Shown here: positions 28,202 to 37,240 of the stretch, in pieces
How the letters are laid out: each line of letters starts with the position of its first letter
Numbering within the stretch: the first letter of the stretch is position 1
Assembly: GCF_017377575.1 (NCBI RefSeq)
Contig: NZ_JAFREM010000016.1
Location: 1-64,000 of the forward strand
From: Candidatus Enterococcus moelleringii
GTDB lineage: Bacteria > Bacillota > Bacilli > Lactobacillales > Enterococcaceae
DNA length: 64,000 nt
Reading direction: 5' to 3'
Translations under genes and position numbers: made by a program
Notes under the pieces: model-generated
The model's input: the letters and a program-made list of their open reading frames with translations, nothing else
Told to the model about the DNA's origin: nothing
Database searches by the model: none

Positions 28202-29310
28202 TGGAAGAAGAAATTTATTGTATTGGTTGCGGCGCAAAAATTCAAACCGAAAATCCTAAAGAATTAGGTTATACACCGCAATCAGCGTTAGAAAAAGGTT
28301 TGGAAAATGGTGAAGTTTATTGCCAACGCTGCTTCCGCTTACGACACTATAATGAAATTCAAGATGTCGCATTAACGGATGACGATTTTTTGCGCCTGCT
28401 GAATGAGTTAGGCAAAACAGATGCATTAATTGTTAATGTCGTGGATATCTTTGATTTTAACGGCTCAATCATTCCTGGTTTGCATCGCTTTATTGGCGAC
28501 AATCCAGTTTTAATGGTCGGGAACAAAGTGGATATTCTACCAAAATCATTGAAAAAAGGCCGCTTGATTCAGTGGATGAGAGAGCGTGCTCATGAAGAAG
28601 GTTTGAGACCTGTAGACGTGTTGTTGACTAGTGCTCGCAAGCCGAATCAAATGCAAGAGCTGCTGGCTAAAATTGAAGAATATCGTGAGGGTCGGGACGT
28701 TTATGTGGTTGGTGTGACCAACGTTGGTAAATCAACCTTGATTAATCAAATCATTAAGCAGACTTCCGGTGTACAGGACTTGATAACGACTTCGCAATTT
28801 CCAGGAACAACCTTGGATAAGATTGAAATTCCTTTAGACGATGGTCATTTCTTGATTGACACTCCAGGGATTATTCATCGTCATCAAATGGCTCATTATT
28901 TAGGCAAAAAAGACTTGAAGATTATTGCTCCTCATAAAGAGATCAAGCCTAAAATATATCAGTTAAATGCTGGACAAACATTGTTCTTAGGCGGTTTGGC
29001 TCGTTTTGACTTTATCCAAGGGGATCGAGCTTCATTTATTGCTTATGTCGCGAATGACTTGATGATTCACCGGACGAAACTGGAAAAGGCCGATGATTTT
29101 TATCAAAAACATGCAGGTGGCCTGTTACAGCCGCCGCGTCCTGATGAAGTAGACGAATTTCCTGAGCTGGTTCGTTTTGAATTTTCAATTAAGGAAAAAA
29201 CGGATATTGTATTTGCCGGTTTAGGTTGGGTAACAATTTCCAAACCAGCTGTAATCGCTGGCTGGGCACCTAAAGGCGTAGACGTCTTGACGCGCAAAGC
29301 GTTAATATAA
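28201..29310 (+). CDS. yqeH: Ribosome biogenesis GTPase YqeH
   Basis: This 369-aa GTPase needed for 30S assembly has an N-terminal zinc finger (CIGCG...CQRC). Its G motifs come in circularly permuted order: G4 (NKVD), G5 (SAR), then G1 (GVTNVGKS) and G3 (DTPG). That order is the hallmark of the YqeH/YlqF group. The start at 28201 (TAATG overlap with yqeG) has GGAAGAGTGGA upstream and gives the expected length. Confidence 0.95.
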   Translation: MEEEIYCIGCGAKIQTENPKELGYTPQSALEKGLENGEVYCQRCFRLRHYNEIQDVALTDDDFLRLLNELGKTDALIVNVVDIFDFNGSIIPGLHRFIGDNPVLMVGNKVDILPKSLKKGRLIQWMRERAHEEGLRPVDVLLTSARKPNQMQELLAKIEEYREGRDVYVVGVTNVGKSTLINQIIKQTSGVQDLITTSQFPGTTLDKIEIPLDDGHFLIDTPGIIHRHQMAHYLGKKDLKIIAPHKEIKPKIYQLNAGQTLFLGGLARFDFIQGDRASFIAYVANDLMIHRTKLEKADDFYQKHAGGLLQPPRPDEVDEFPELVRFEFSIKEKTDIVFAGLGWVTISKPAVIAGWAPKGVDVLTRKALI

Positions 29311-29321
29311 AGGAGAATACT

Positions 29322-29636
29322 ATGACATTACGAGGAAAACAAAAGCGCTACTTACGCAGTGAAGCACATCATTTACAACCAATTTTTCAAATCGGTAAAA
29401 ATGGCGTGAATCCGGCGATGATCACACAAATTAATGAAGCATTGGAAAAACGTGAGCTGATTAAAGTCAGCTTATTACAAAATACCGATGAGGTTGCTGA
29501 AGAAGTAGCACACATGTTGGAAAAAGAAATTAAATGCGAGATTGTTCAAATTATCGGACGTGTATTGGTTTTATACAAAGCATCAACGAAAGAAAAATTC
29601 CAAAAAATATCCCGTGAAGTAAAAGCAATCGGTTAG
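29322..29636 (+). CDS. yhbY: Ribosome assembly RNA-binding protein YhbY
   Basis: This 104-aa protein is a stand-alone CRM domain with the GxxG-type loop region (FQIGKNGVNPAM) that binds pre-50S RNA. AAAGGAGAA precedes the ATG, 11 bp after yqeH. It is in the same operon as yqeH and rsfS, all three acting on ribosome maturation. Confidence 0.94.
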   Translation: MTLRGKQKRYLRSEAHHLQPIFQIGKNGVNPAMITQINEALEKRELIKVSLLQNTDEVAEEVAHMLEKEIKCEIVQIIGRVLVLYKASTKEKFQKISREVKAIG

Positions 29637-29648
29637 GAGGCGCAAACG

Positions 29649-30287
29649 TTGTATCAGCGAAGTGTAGGAACGATTCCGGAAGTCGTCGCAGTGATGGATG
29701 TAAAAGAACCGCAAAAGCAAGTAGGTTTATTAGGTGGAAATTTTAACCCCATTCATTTAGCACATTTAATGATTGGAGAGCAAGTAGGACAAAAATTGGG
29801 CTTTGATCGAGTAGAGCTTTTACCCTCCTATTTACCTCCGCATATTGATGAAAAGAAGACGATCGATAGTCAACACCGGTTGAACATGGTAGAATTAGCC
29901 GTTGAAGACAATCCGCATTTGTCGGTCAATATGGCTGAATTGACACGAAAAGGAAAAAGTTATACGTATGATACAATTAAGCAGCTGACGATGGAACATC
30001 CTGATACTGAATACTATTTCATTATTGGTGGCGATCAAGTGGAGTATTTACCTACTTGGCACAAAATCGATGAATTAGTACAAATCGTTCATTTTGTTGG
30101 CGTAAAACGGCCTGGCTACGAGGTAGACAGTCCTTACCCGATTATTTGGGTAGATGTGCCGCAGATTCAGCTGTCTTCCAGCTACATTCGTCAGCAGGTC
30201 AGACAAGGCTGTTCGATTCGTTACCTTGTCCCAGAAAAGGTTCGTGAGTACATCGAAGAAGAGGGGCTGTATCTAGATGAACTATAG
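29649..30287 (+). CDS. nadD: Nicotinate-nucleotide adenylyltransferase
   Basis: This 212-aa enzyme makes deamido-NAD from nicotinate mononucleotide and ATP. The nucleotidyltransferase motif is GGNFNPIHLAHL and the C-terminal motif is SSSYIRQ. It starts at a TTG, eight bases after TAGGAGG; an inner ATG (MDVKEP) would shorten it by 15 residues and lacks such a site. It overlaps yqeK by 11 bp. Confidence 0.94.
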   Translation: MYQRSVGTIPEVVAVMDVKEPQKQVGLLGGNFNPIHLAHLMIGEQVGQKLGFDRVELLPSYLPPHIDEKKTIDSQHRLNMVELAVEDNPHLSVNMAELTRKGKSYTYDTIKQLTMEHPDTEYYFIIGGDQVEYLPTWHKIDELVQIVHFVGVKRPGYEVDSPYPIIWVDVPQIQLSSSYIRQQVRQGCSIRYLVPEKVREYIEEEGLYLDEL

Positions 30288-30873
30288 CAGACATTATTCA
30301 CAATTGGATCGAGAAGCTTTGATGCAGACGGTTCAAATGCGCATGAGTGAGCGCAGATTTAAGCACGTATTAGGTGTAGAGGAAACCGCGATTGCTTTGG
30401 CCGATCGTTATGGTGCTTCCACTGAAAAAGCCAGTATAGCAGCATTGGCTCACGATTATGCTAAGGAACGTTCTGATGAGGAATTTCAATTAGCAATTGA
30501 GCAGGGGGATTATCCTAATAAAAAAGAATTGCTGAAGTTTGGCAATGCGATTTGGCATGGCTTAGTGGGAGCCGATTTTGTTAAACGTGAATTAGGGATT
30601 GAAGATGAAGAAATCCTTCAGGCGATTCGGCTTCATACCACAGGCGCCGCAGATATGACTTTGCTGGATAAAATTATTTATGTAGCCGATTATATTGAAC
30701 CTGGTCGTAATTTTCCAGGGGTGAAAGATGCTCGAACCATTGCTTTAAGAGACTTAGATGAAGCAGTGGCGTTTGAAACGAAACATACGTTAAGTCATTT
30801 AATTGAAGAAGAACAGCTGGTTTATCCTAAAACGCTTGAGACTTATAATCGTTGGGTAACTGGCACACGTTAA
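30277..30873 (+). CDS. yqeK: HD-domain hydrolase YqeK (Ap4A hydrolase type)
   Basis: This 198-aa metal-dependent HD protein shows the motifs KHVLGVEE, LAHDYAKE, WHGLVGA and YVADYIEPGR. The family hydrolyses Ap4A symmetrically into ADP in Bacillota. It sits between nadD and rsfS, as in most Bacilli. Confidence 0.93.
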   Translation: MNYSRHYSQLDREALMQTVQMRMSERRFKHVLGVEETAIALADRYGASTEKASIAALAHDYAKERSDEEFQLAIEQGDYPNKKELLKFGNAIWHGLVGADFVKRELGIEDEEILQAIRLHTTGAADMTLLDKIIYVADYIEPGRNFPGVKDARTIALRDLDEAVAFETKHTLSHLIEEEQLVYPKTLETYNRWVTGTR

Positions 30874-30884
30874 GGAGGAGAATT

Positions 30885-31241
30885 ATCATAGATAGTAAAC
30901 AAATGTTAGAAATCGCAGTAAAGGCAGCTGATTCAAAACGTGCTGTTGACATCGTCGCATTGGATGTTTCAGAAGTGTCGTTGTTAGCTGACTACTTTTT
31001 GATTTGTTCAGCAAATTCCGATCGTCAAATTAACGCCGTGGTTGAAGCAATCATGGAAGAAGAAGAAAAGAACCAAGTAGAGGTTAAACGAGTGGAAGGT
31101 AAAAGCGGCGGAAAATGGGTGCTAATTGACTTAGGCGATTTAATTGTTCATGTCTTTAGTAATTCAGAACGCGAATTTTACAACTTAGAAAAACTTTGGT
31201 CAGATGCTCCGTTAGTGAACATTGAGGCTTGGTTGGACTGA
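30885..31241 (+). CDS. rsfS: Ribosome silencing factor RsfS with a non-canonical start
   Basis: This roughly 118-aa protein binds L14 and blocks 30S-50S joining when nutrients are short. The conserved core (LEIAVKAADSKRAVDIVALDV, residues on from about 6) and GKSGGKWVLIDLGDLIVHVF are intact. A strong AAGGAGGAG (30872-30880) is followed at proper distance only by ATT, ATC or ATA codons. The first ATG (30903) is 22 bases further, inside the conserved N-terminus. I place the start at ATC 30885; ATA 30888 is also possible. The stop overlaps the next ATG. Confidence 0.85.
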   Translation: MIDSKQMLEIAVKAADSKRAVDIVALDVSEVSLLADYFLICSANSDRQINAVVEAIMEEEEKNQVEVKRVEGKSGGKWVLIDLGDLIVHVFSNSEREFYNLEKLWSDAPLVNIEAWLD

Positions 31242-31966
31242 TGGCTTACGAAACTTTTGCGCTGGTTTATGACGAAGTGATGGATGACAGCCTTTATCAA
31301 AAATGGTTGGATTTCTCACTGCGCCATTTACCAGCGAATGATCTGAACTTGCTGGAGTTAGCCTGTGGAACAGGTGCTTTGGCAGTTGCTTTTGCTAACG
31401 CTGGGTTTTCAGTAACCGGATTGGATTTGTCCGAAGAAATGCTGATGCTGGCTCAAGATCGGGCAATCAGTGAAGAGACTGAAATTCAATTTGTAGCAGG
31501 GGATATGCTGGATTTGCAAGACATTGGTACATATCAAGCAGTGACTTGTTTTTCTGATTCCCTGTGCTATATGAAAAATGAAGAGCAGGTACAGCAGGTT
31601 TTTCAAGGGGTCTATGACCTATTAGAAGAAAAAGGTACCTTCATTTTTGATGTTCATTCATTGTATCAAATGGACAAGCTTTTCCCGGATTATAGTTTCC
31701 ATGATCAAACAGAAGACTTTGCTTTTCTGTGGGATAGTTATGCCGGAGAGGTTCCTCATAGTATTGAGCATTTTCTGACTTTTTTTGTAAAAGAGGGCGA
31801 GTACTTTGAACGGATTGATGAGCTGCATCAAGAGCGGACCTATCCTTTAGAGACCTATATGGAAATGCTGAATAAGGTCGGCTTCCAATGCAATGTCTAT
31901 GCCGATTTTGAAGATGAAGCACCAACTGAAACAAGCAAGCGTTGGTTTTTCGTTTGCCATAAGTAA
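31241..31966 (+). CDS. Class I SAM-dependent methyltransferase (YqeM-like)
   Basis: This 241-aa cytosolic protein has the SAM loop LELACGTGALAVAFA, the acidic residue in GLDLSEEML and the motif AGDMLDLQD. The substrate is unknown. It starts within the rsfS stop (TGATG). An upstream in-frame start at 31229 has no site. It is the last gene of the yqeG operon. Confidence 0.88.
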   Translation: MAYETFALVYDEVMDDSLYQKWLDFSLRHLPANDLNLLELACGTGALAVAFANAGFSVTGLDLSEEMLMLAQDRAISEETEIQFVAGDMLDLQDIGTYQAVTCFSDSLCYMKNEEQVQQVFQGVYDLLEEKGTFIFDVHSLYQMDKLFPDYSFHDQTEDFAFLWDSYAGEVPHSIEHFLTFFVKEGEYFERIDELHQERTYPLETYMEMLNKVGFQCNVYADFEDEAPTETSKRWFFVCHK

Positions 31967-31997
31967 GATGAGACAGTTATTGTCTCATCTTTTTTTG
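31965..31997 (+). terminator. Terminator of the yqeG operon
   Basis: A perfect 11-bp stem (AAGATGAGACA / TGTCTCATCTT) runs into seven T residues. Confidence 0.9.
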
Positions 31998-32012
31998 AAG
32001 GGAGGAAGATGA

Positions 32013-33149
32013 ATGCGCAGTTGCGGCATTATTGTAGAGTATAATCCATTTCATAATGGTCATCGCTATCATGCTGAAATGGCTAGAAAGTTGAGCGGCG
32101 CTGATGTAGTAATCGCCGTTATGAGCGGCAATTTTCTGCAGCGGGGAGAACCGGCAATTATAGATAAATGGATGCGGGCGGAAGCAGCGCTGCATAATGG
32201 CGTTGACTTAGTCATTGAACTGCCTTTTTCATGGGCAGTTCAATCAGCGGATTATTTTGCCAAAGGCGGGATAAAATTGCTGCAGGCATTGAATTGCGAT
32301 GCGTTGTGCTTCGGAACCGACAGCCAGGAGACAATTAACTACCAGGAATATGGCCAGCTTTTTGTTGAGAAGGAAGTCGAAATAGATCGCCTGTTCCATC
32401 AGCTGCCAATCGGCATGAGTTATCCGGAAAAAATGGCTGAAGTCGTACGGCAGGTTTTTCCGACAATTCAGGAATTTCCTCCCAATCATATTTTAGGCTT
32501 AAGCTATGCAAAAGAAAATGCTAAATATCCAAAGCCAATGGAGATTTATCCGCTAACAAGAAAAGATCAAGGCTACCATGATGCTGAAATGGTGAAAGAG
32601 CAGTTTGCCAGCGCAACTGGGATTCGAAAAGCTTTCATAAGCGGACAGGAAATTAATTCTTTTGTACCTAGTGAAACTAGCGACCAGTTGAAGAAGGCTA
32701 TATCTTGGGATAATTTTTGGTCGTATCTCAATTATCAGTTAACGGTCAACACACCACAGCAAATGTTGACTATCTATCAGATGAATGAAGGAATTGAACA
32801 CCGACTGAAAAATAGTCAAGGTGAGAATTTCGCTGATTACTTGCTGAAGGTAAAAACAAAACGATATACAGGCACACGTTTGCAGCGTTTGCTTACTTAC
32901 TTTCTACTGCAAATTCGTCCAGAAGAAATAGAAAATGAGCAGGAACAGAGCATGCTGCATGTTTTGGGTTTCACCAAACAAGGGCAAGAATACCTAAGCC
33001 AAAATAAAAAAGAATTCACGTTACCTTTGGCTGCCAAAATGGGCCAAATAGAAAAAGAGCGGCATTTCTTAACTTATCGGGCAGACCAGCTCTATCAGCT
33101 GATTCATCCAATCGAACAAAATATCGGACGTACACCGATTCGAGTGTAA
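32013..33149 (+). CDS. tmcAL: tRNA(Met) cytidine acetate ligase TmcAL (YlbM)
   Basis: This 378-aa enzyme activates acetate with ATP to acetylate C34 of elongator tRNA-Met. The nucleotidyltransferase signature is GIIVEYNPFHNGHRYH near the N-terminus, followed by VIAVMSGNFLQRGEPA and the helical C-terminal part. GAAGGGAGGA precedes the ATG, directly after the previous terminator. Promoter not clear. Confidence 0.93.
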   Translation: MRSCGIIVEYNPFHNGHRYHAEMARKLSGADVVIAVMSGNFLQRGEPAIIDKWMRAEAALHNGVDLVIELPFSWAVQSADYFAKGGIKLLQALNCDALCFGTDSQETINYQEYGQLFVEKEVEIDRLFHQLPIGMSYPEKMAEVVRQVFPTIQEFPPNHILGLSYAKENAKYPKPMEIYPLTRKDQGYHDAEMVKEQFASATGIRKAFISGQEINSFVPSETSDQLKKAISWDNFWSYLNYQLTVNTPQQMLTIYQMNEGIEHRLKNSQGENFADYLLKVKTKRYTGTRLQRLLTYFLLQIRPEEIENEQEQSMLHVLGFTKQGQEYLSQNKKEFTLPLAAKMGQIEKERHFLTYRADQLYQLIHPIEQNIGRTPIRV

Positions 33150-33156
33150 AAAAGAC

Positions 33157-33185
33157 TTTCAAAACCTCAGACTTGTGGGTATAAT
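33157..33185 (+). promoter_or_regulatory. yebC promoter
   Basis: TTTCAA, exactly 17 bp, consensus TATAAT, 37 bp before the start codon. Confidence 0.65.
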
Positions 33186-33221
33186 GGGAAAGTATGAAAA
33201 TAACGAAAGTGAAGTGAAATT

Positions 33222-33941
33222 ATGGGTCGTAAATGGGCAAACATCGTTGCGAAGAAAACTGCAAAGGATGCAAACAACAGCCGAGTTTATGCAAAATTTG
33301 GAATTGAGATTTATGCTGCAGCAAAATCAGGAGATCCAGATCCACACGCGAACCAAAAGCTGCGTTTTGTCATTGAACGGGCAAAAACTTACAATGTACC
33401 AAAACATATTATTGATCGTGCGATTGAAAAGGCTAAAGGATCAGGCGACGAAAATTACCAAGAGCTGCGTTATGAAGGCTTCGGACCAAATGGTTCAATG
33501 GTTATCGTAGATGCTTTGACTAACAACGTAAACCGCACAGCTGCTGATGTACGGGCTGCCTTTGGTAAAAACGGTGGGAACATGGGTGTTTCCGGTGCAG
33601 TGTCTTACATGTTCGATAATACTGCTTTATTTGGATTTGCGGGGGAAGATGCGGATGAAATCCTGGAATACTTGATGGAGCAGGATATTGATGTAAGAGA
33701 TGTCGTTGATGAAGAAGGGCAAGTCATTGTTTACGGGGAGCCTGAAGACTTCAACAACATTCAAGAAGCCTTGAAGGCAAAAGGGATTACTGAATTCTCA
33801 GTAGCTGAAATGCAAATGATTGCACAAAACGAAATTACCTTAAGCGGCGACGATTTAGAGAAATTTGAAAAAATGATCGACGTGCTGGAAGATTTAGAAG
33901 ATGTGCAGCAAGTCTATCATAATGTAGAATTTGAAGATTAA
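33222..33941 (+). CDS. yebC: YebC/PmpR/TACO1-family protein (YeeI/YebC2 subgroup)
   Basis: This 239-aa cytosolic protein has the opening [20 protein letters not shown] and the core [20 protein letters not shown] that place it with B. subtilis YeeI rather than YrbC. Long annotated as a transcription regulator, the family is now tied to translation of proline-rich stretches. Its own promoter and terminator make it monocistronic. GAAGTG-type ribosome site is weak. Confidence 0.9.
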   Translation: MGRKWANIVAKKTAKDANNSRVYAKFGIEIYAAAKSGDPDPHANQKLRFVIERAKTYNVPKHIIDRAIEKAKGSGDENYQELRYEGFGPNGSMVIVDALTNNVNRTAADVRAAFGKNGGNMGVSGAVSYMFDNTALFGFAGEDADEILEYLMEQDIDVRDVVDEEGQVIVYGEPEDFNNIQEALKAKGITEFSVAEMQMIAQNEITLSGDDLEKFEKMIDVLEDLEDVQQVYHNVEFED

Positions 33942-33975
33942 AAAAAGCGCGTTGTGCCTGGGCACAGCGCGTTTT
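33940..33975. terminator. Bidirectional terminator between yebC and a small membrane gene
   Basis: A GC-rich stem (GCGCGTTGTGC / GCACAGCGCG) has seven A residues on the left and four T residues on the right. The minus-strand U tract is the stronger one and serves the small gene. Confidence 0.82.
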
Positions 33976-33982
33976 CGATTTC

Positions 33983-34156
33983 TTAATGAATAAGACTAAG
34001 GAAGACTTCCATCATGAATAGAACGCCAGAGACTAATGCTCGCCAAAAGCGATTTTTAATCTCCAATTCGCGATAATAAACGGCAAAAGCACCGCATACT
34101 AACAGGATCACAATAATCCCAATTAAAATAAGACCTGCAAGTATCCAACCGTCCAT
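33983..34156 (-). CDS. Small 57-aa membrane protein
   Basis: This short gene is easy to miss. It has an ATG at 34156 seven bases after GGAGGG, a -10 TATAAT (34179-34184, minus strand) and a terminator directly after its stop. Residues about 4-27 form one strongly hydrophobic helix, and a second weaker one spans 40-57. A charged stretch RELEIKNR lies between. I do not recognise the family. The full set of signals makes it real despite its size. Confidence 0.75.
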   Translation of the reverse strand: MDGWILAGLILIGIIVILLVCGAFAVYYRELEIKNRFWRALVSGVLFMMEVFLSLIH

Positions 34157-34178
34157 ACAAAATCCCTCCTTGAAATCT

Positions 34179-34184
34179 ATTATA
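34179..34184 (-). promoter_or_regulatory. -10 element of the small membrane gene
   Basis: A consensus TATAAT on the minus strand lies 22 bp upstream of the start codon. No clear -35 is visible. Confidence 0.45.
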
Positions 34185-34236
34185 TAGGTTTTCCTTAAGA
34201 ATTTATATAGACTAAAGTCCTATTTTCTGGAAAAAC

Positions 34237-34276
34237 GAAAAAATACAGCCTTCTCAGAATTACTGAGGAAGGCTGC
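34237..34276 (-). terminator. helD terminator
   Basis: A 12-bp stem with one bulge (CAGCCTTC...CTGAG type) is followed on the minus strand by TATTTTTT. Confidence 0.85.
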
Positions 34277-34284
34277 ATGGATAA

Positions 34285-36564
34285 TTAAACATGTTTTACT
34301 TGATAAAGTTCTTCCGGAATTTTCTCCAGCAATGGACTCTTTTGTCCAATGGTCAGTAAATTCAATTCGTGCATCGCGCGAGTACATAACGTGTACAAAA
34401 TCAGCTTGTCTTGTTCGGTATGATAATTTTCCGGCGAGATATTCCAGCCGTACACGCGATCAAATTCCAACCCTTTGGCTAAATAAGTTGGGATGATAAT
34501 CAACGATTTGCGCATGAAATCTTCTTCATCCGTTAGCAATTGAATTTGTTCTTGCTGTTCAGGTGCGAGCTGTTGATACAAATCTTCGCAGTCTTCAACG
34601 GTTTTGCCGATAATTGCAGTGCGCCAGTATTTGGCTTTTTCGGCGGTTGCCTTCAACTCATCGACTAAATGAGTCAGCATCGCTTCCTTTTCTAGTGCAT
34701 AATAAATTGCTGGTCGATCGCCTACTCGGGCGGTCAGCTGTACGCGATTTTCCTGAGTTAGGAACTGATTAGCAAAATGAGTGATTTCCTCTGTCGAACG
34801 GTAGCTGGTTGTTAATTGGTGATGAGTAATCGGCTGCTCAGGGAAGATTGCTCCCAAAGCTTCCACCATACTCTCATTCCCAAAGACTTTTTGATTTAAA
34901 TCGCCAGAAAAAGTATAAGTTGCTTTCGGATACAGCTGTTTTAATAAAGCAACTTGAGCAGGAGAAAAGTCCTGCATCTCGTCAATAAAAATAAAACGAG
35001 CTTTTTGCTGCACATGTAATGGATACATCGACTTCATCAATAGGAACATCAAGGTACCATCTTCTAAACTCAGATCGCGCCGTTGGAAATCTTTACGCAG
35101 TTCTACCAGCATGTCTTGCCAATCTGCGGTGGTCAACTGATACTGCTCCAGCAAGTCTTCTGAAATAGTTTGTAGAAAATGCAGATACTGCTTGCTGTAA
35201 TTAATAAAAGTAAAACGGGTAATCTTCCGTTTGATTGGCCGCATTTTTTTGCGAACCACTTTTTTACTGAATTGTCGGCGCATCCGACGTTCAATTTGTT
35301 CAGAGTCTTCTAAGTCAGGATTATCAGTGTAGGCTTGCTGCAGCAAATCTTCAGCTGCTTGTTTTACCCAGTCTTTTTTCATCTCGTCTTTTTCTAATCC
35401 GCCGAGTTTTTTGAGAAGCTTAGTTTGCAAAAGCTGCATCCGTTGATACATTGGTAGACCTGGATTGGCCTCTTGGTACCAAGCCCGAATCTGTTCTTTC
35501 TTGATTAAAGGTTTGCCTTCTAAAGTCAAATCACGAAATAAAGGTCCGAACGGCGTTATTTTTTCGCAATAACGATTTAACGCCTCAACGATTAACCAGC
35601 TGCTTTTTGCCCGCAATACACGATCGTCTTGTCCCGATAAAAAGACTTCTTCATGGCTGTCTTCGGTATGAATCTGATAAAGCGGCAAAAGCTTAGCCAA
35701 AAAGCTTTTAAAGGTTTCAGTTGGAATGCCACTTTCTCCTAAAGAAGGTAATACGGTAGAAATATAATCAGAAAAAATATGGTTTGGCGAGAACAAAAGA
35801 ACTTGGTCATTGTCCAGCCAGTTTCGGTTACGATACAAAAGATAGGCTACCCGTTGCAGTAAAGCCGAGGTTTTACCACTGCCGGCAATCCCTTCGACTA
35901 CCAACAGCTTGCTGTGGGTATCGCGAATAATTTGATTTTGCGCTTTTTGAATAGTCGCGACGATATTTTTCATGTGATTGGATGAGGCTTCATCTAAAAT
36001 TTCTAAAAGAAAATCATCGTTAATTGCTTCGGATGTATCTACCATTGAAAGAATTTGAGCATCGCGAATTTTGAATTGCCGTTTTAACAACAACTCAATA
36101 TCAACCGTCGTGTCGTAAGCCTCATAAGTAGTGGCACCCAGCTCGCCTTCATAATAAAGATTGGCAATTGGTGCACGCCAGTCGATAATGAGGGTTTCTT
36201 CAGCAGTATCTCGCAATGAAGCAATTCCTAAGTATAAGGTCTCAACACCTTGATCTTCCTTGAAGTCAATACGAGCAAAGTAAGGATTTCCTTTCATTAG
36301 GCGAAGTACTTTTTGTCTTTTTTCTTGAGCAGCCATGGTTTGGTAGCGAACCAATAAATCTTGTTCGTGCTGACGGGTGTCCGCCATCGTTTCCGCTAAG
36401 GCTTCAAAAGAACCAGATTGAACTCTTTGACCGGCATTTTCTTGCAGATTTTCCTGAAATTGAGATTGGTTTTTTTGTTTTTGCTTGTCCAATAATTGTT
36501 TTTCTTGATCTATCAGGGCAACAGTCTGTTCCAGATGCTGTTGTTCTTCTTGTCTAGCATTCAT
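34285..36564 (-). CDS. helD: RNA polymerase recycling motor HelD
   Basis: This 759-aa superfamily 1 helicase-like ATPase pulls stalled RNA polymerase off DNA. The N-terminal coiled-coil (residues 1-80, Glu/Gln-rich) is the arm that enters the secondary channel. Walker A is GIAGSGKTSALLQR, motif II is FIDEMQDF, and motif VI lies near CTRAMHELNL. I start at the ATG at 36564, six bases after GGAGGA; the frame is open 28 codons upstream without a site. Confidence 0.92.
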   Translation of the reverse strand: MNARQEEQQHLEQTVALIDQEKQLLDKQKQKNQSQFQENLQENAGQRVQSGSFEALAETMADTRQHEQDLLVRYQTMAAQEKRQKVLRLMKGNPYFARIDFKEDQGVETLYLGIASLRDTAEETLIIDWRAPIANLYYEGELGATTYEAYDTTVDIELLLKRQFKIRDAQILSMVDTSEAINDDFLLEILDEASSNHMKNIVATIQKAQNQIIRDTHSKLLVVEGIAGSGKTSALLQRVAYLLYRNRNWLDNDQVLLFSPNHIFSDYISTVLPSLGESGIPTETFKSFLAKLLPLYQIHTEDSHEEVFLSGQDDRVLRAKSSWLIVEALNRYCEKITPFGPLFRDLTLEGKPLIKKEQIRAWYQEANPGLPMYQRMQLLQTKLLKKLGGLEKDEMKKDWVKQAAEDLLQQAYTDNPDLEDSEQIERRMRRQFSKKVVRKKMRPIKRKITRFTFINYSKQYLHFLQTISEDLLEQYQLTTADWQDMLVELRKDFQRRDLSLEDGTLMFLLMKSMYPLHVQQKARFIFIDEMQDFSPAQVALLKQLYPKATYTFSGDLNQKVFGNESMVEALGAIFPEQPITHHQLTTSYRSTEEITHFANQFLTQENRVQLTARVGDRPAIYYALEKEAMLTHLVDELKATAEKAKYWRTAIIGKTVEDCEDLYQQLAPEQQEQIQLLTDEEDFMRKSLIIIPTYLAKGLEFDRVYGWNISPENYHTEQDKLILYTLCTRAMHELNLLTIGQKSPLLEKIPEELYQVKHV

Positions 36565-36682
36565 GCGTGTTCCTCCTTGCTGATAACAGCATACAAGTAT
36601 AGCACAAAAAGCGTTAAAAGTAATCTTTGTCGAAAAAGGGACGTTCACTCAGCAAGCCAACCTTTGATCAGCGGAAAAATCG

Positions 36683-36710
36683 TTGCGGCAAAATGAATCA
36701 GTAGTATAAT
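36683..36710 (+). promoter_or_regulatory. Promoter of the tautomerase gene
   Basis: TTGCGG, 16 bp, consensus TATAAT, 34 bp before the start codon. Confidence 0.7.
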
Positions 36711-36744
36711 GGTAAGGTAGCAATTACAAAGAGGAGGAAGAATT

Positions 36745-36921
36745 ATGCCATTTGTTCATATTGAATTAGTCGAAGGTAGAAGCGAGGAACAATTGACCAA
36801 AATGATGGAAGAGGTAACCGAGGTTATTTCTAAAAACACGGGCGCTCCAAAAGAACACGTTCATGTTATTTTAAATGAATTGAAAAAAGGAACGTATGCT
36901 GTAAACGGCCAGTGGAAATAA
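36745..36921 (+). CDS. 4-oxalocrotonate tautomerase family protein
   Basis: This 58-aa protein is a short but standard member of the family, which works as a small hexamer. It begins [16 protein letters not shown], so that Pro2 becomes the N-terminal catalytic base after Met removal. The Arg in EGRSEEQ and the ending [10 protein letters not shown] fit the family. GAGGAGGAAG precedes the ATG, and a promoter lies upstream. The physiological substrate in enterococci is unknown. Confidence 0.88.
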   Translation: MPFVHIELVEGRSEEQLTKMMEEVTEVISKNTGAPKEHVHVILNELKKGTYAVNGQWK

Positions 36922-36984
36922 AATATTTTGTGTATGGGTTGCTTTTTTAGAGACTAAGTGTTTTAATGTGAGTATAAATTGATT

Positions 36985-37215
36985 GATGAAGAAAGACACC
37001 TGAACTTGAGGGCTGTTTACCAGAGAGGGAAAGCAAGGCTGAGACTTTTCCAAACAAGCACAAGGGATGACCACTTTCGAAAGACCTCTGTTAAATGCAG
37101 AGGCGGTCTAAAGCGCCGTTATCGCATGTGAGGAGCAGTTTTTGCTCAAAGATTAGGTGGAACCACGTTTATTCGTCCTAGTACCAATTACGGTACTAGG
37201 ACTTTTTTATTTTCA
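36985..37215 (+). promoter_or_regulatory. T-box leader of thrS
   Basis: The T-box core AGGTGGAACCACG (37155-37167) is followed by the terminator stem (37175-37185 with 37192-37202) and a T run. A stem I base is formed by GAAAG (36991-36995) and CTTTC (37074-37078), with ACC at 37070-37072 as the likely threonine specifier. A stem III (CCTCTG / CAGAGG) lies at 37085-37102. Uncharged tRNA-Thr would allow read-through into thrS. Confidence 0.9.
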
Positions 37216-37240
37216 ATCAAGATCAAGGAGGAGATTGTAC

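Noticed and set aside
37157-37240. N-terminal extension of thrS
   Set aside because: The open frame crosses the T-box terminator; the real start is after AAGGAGGAG at 37241.
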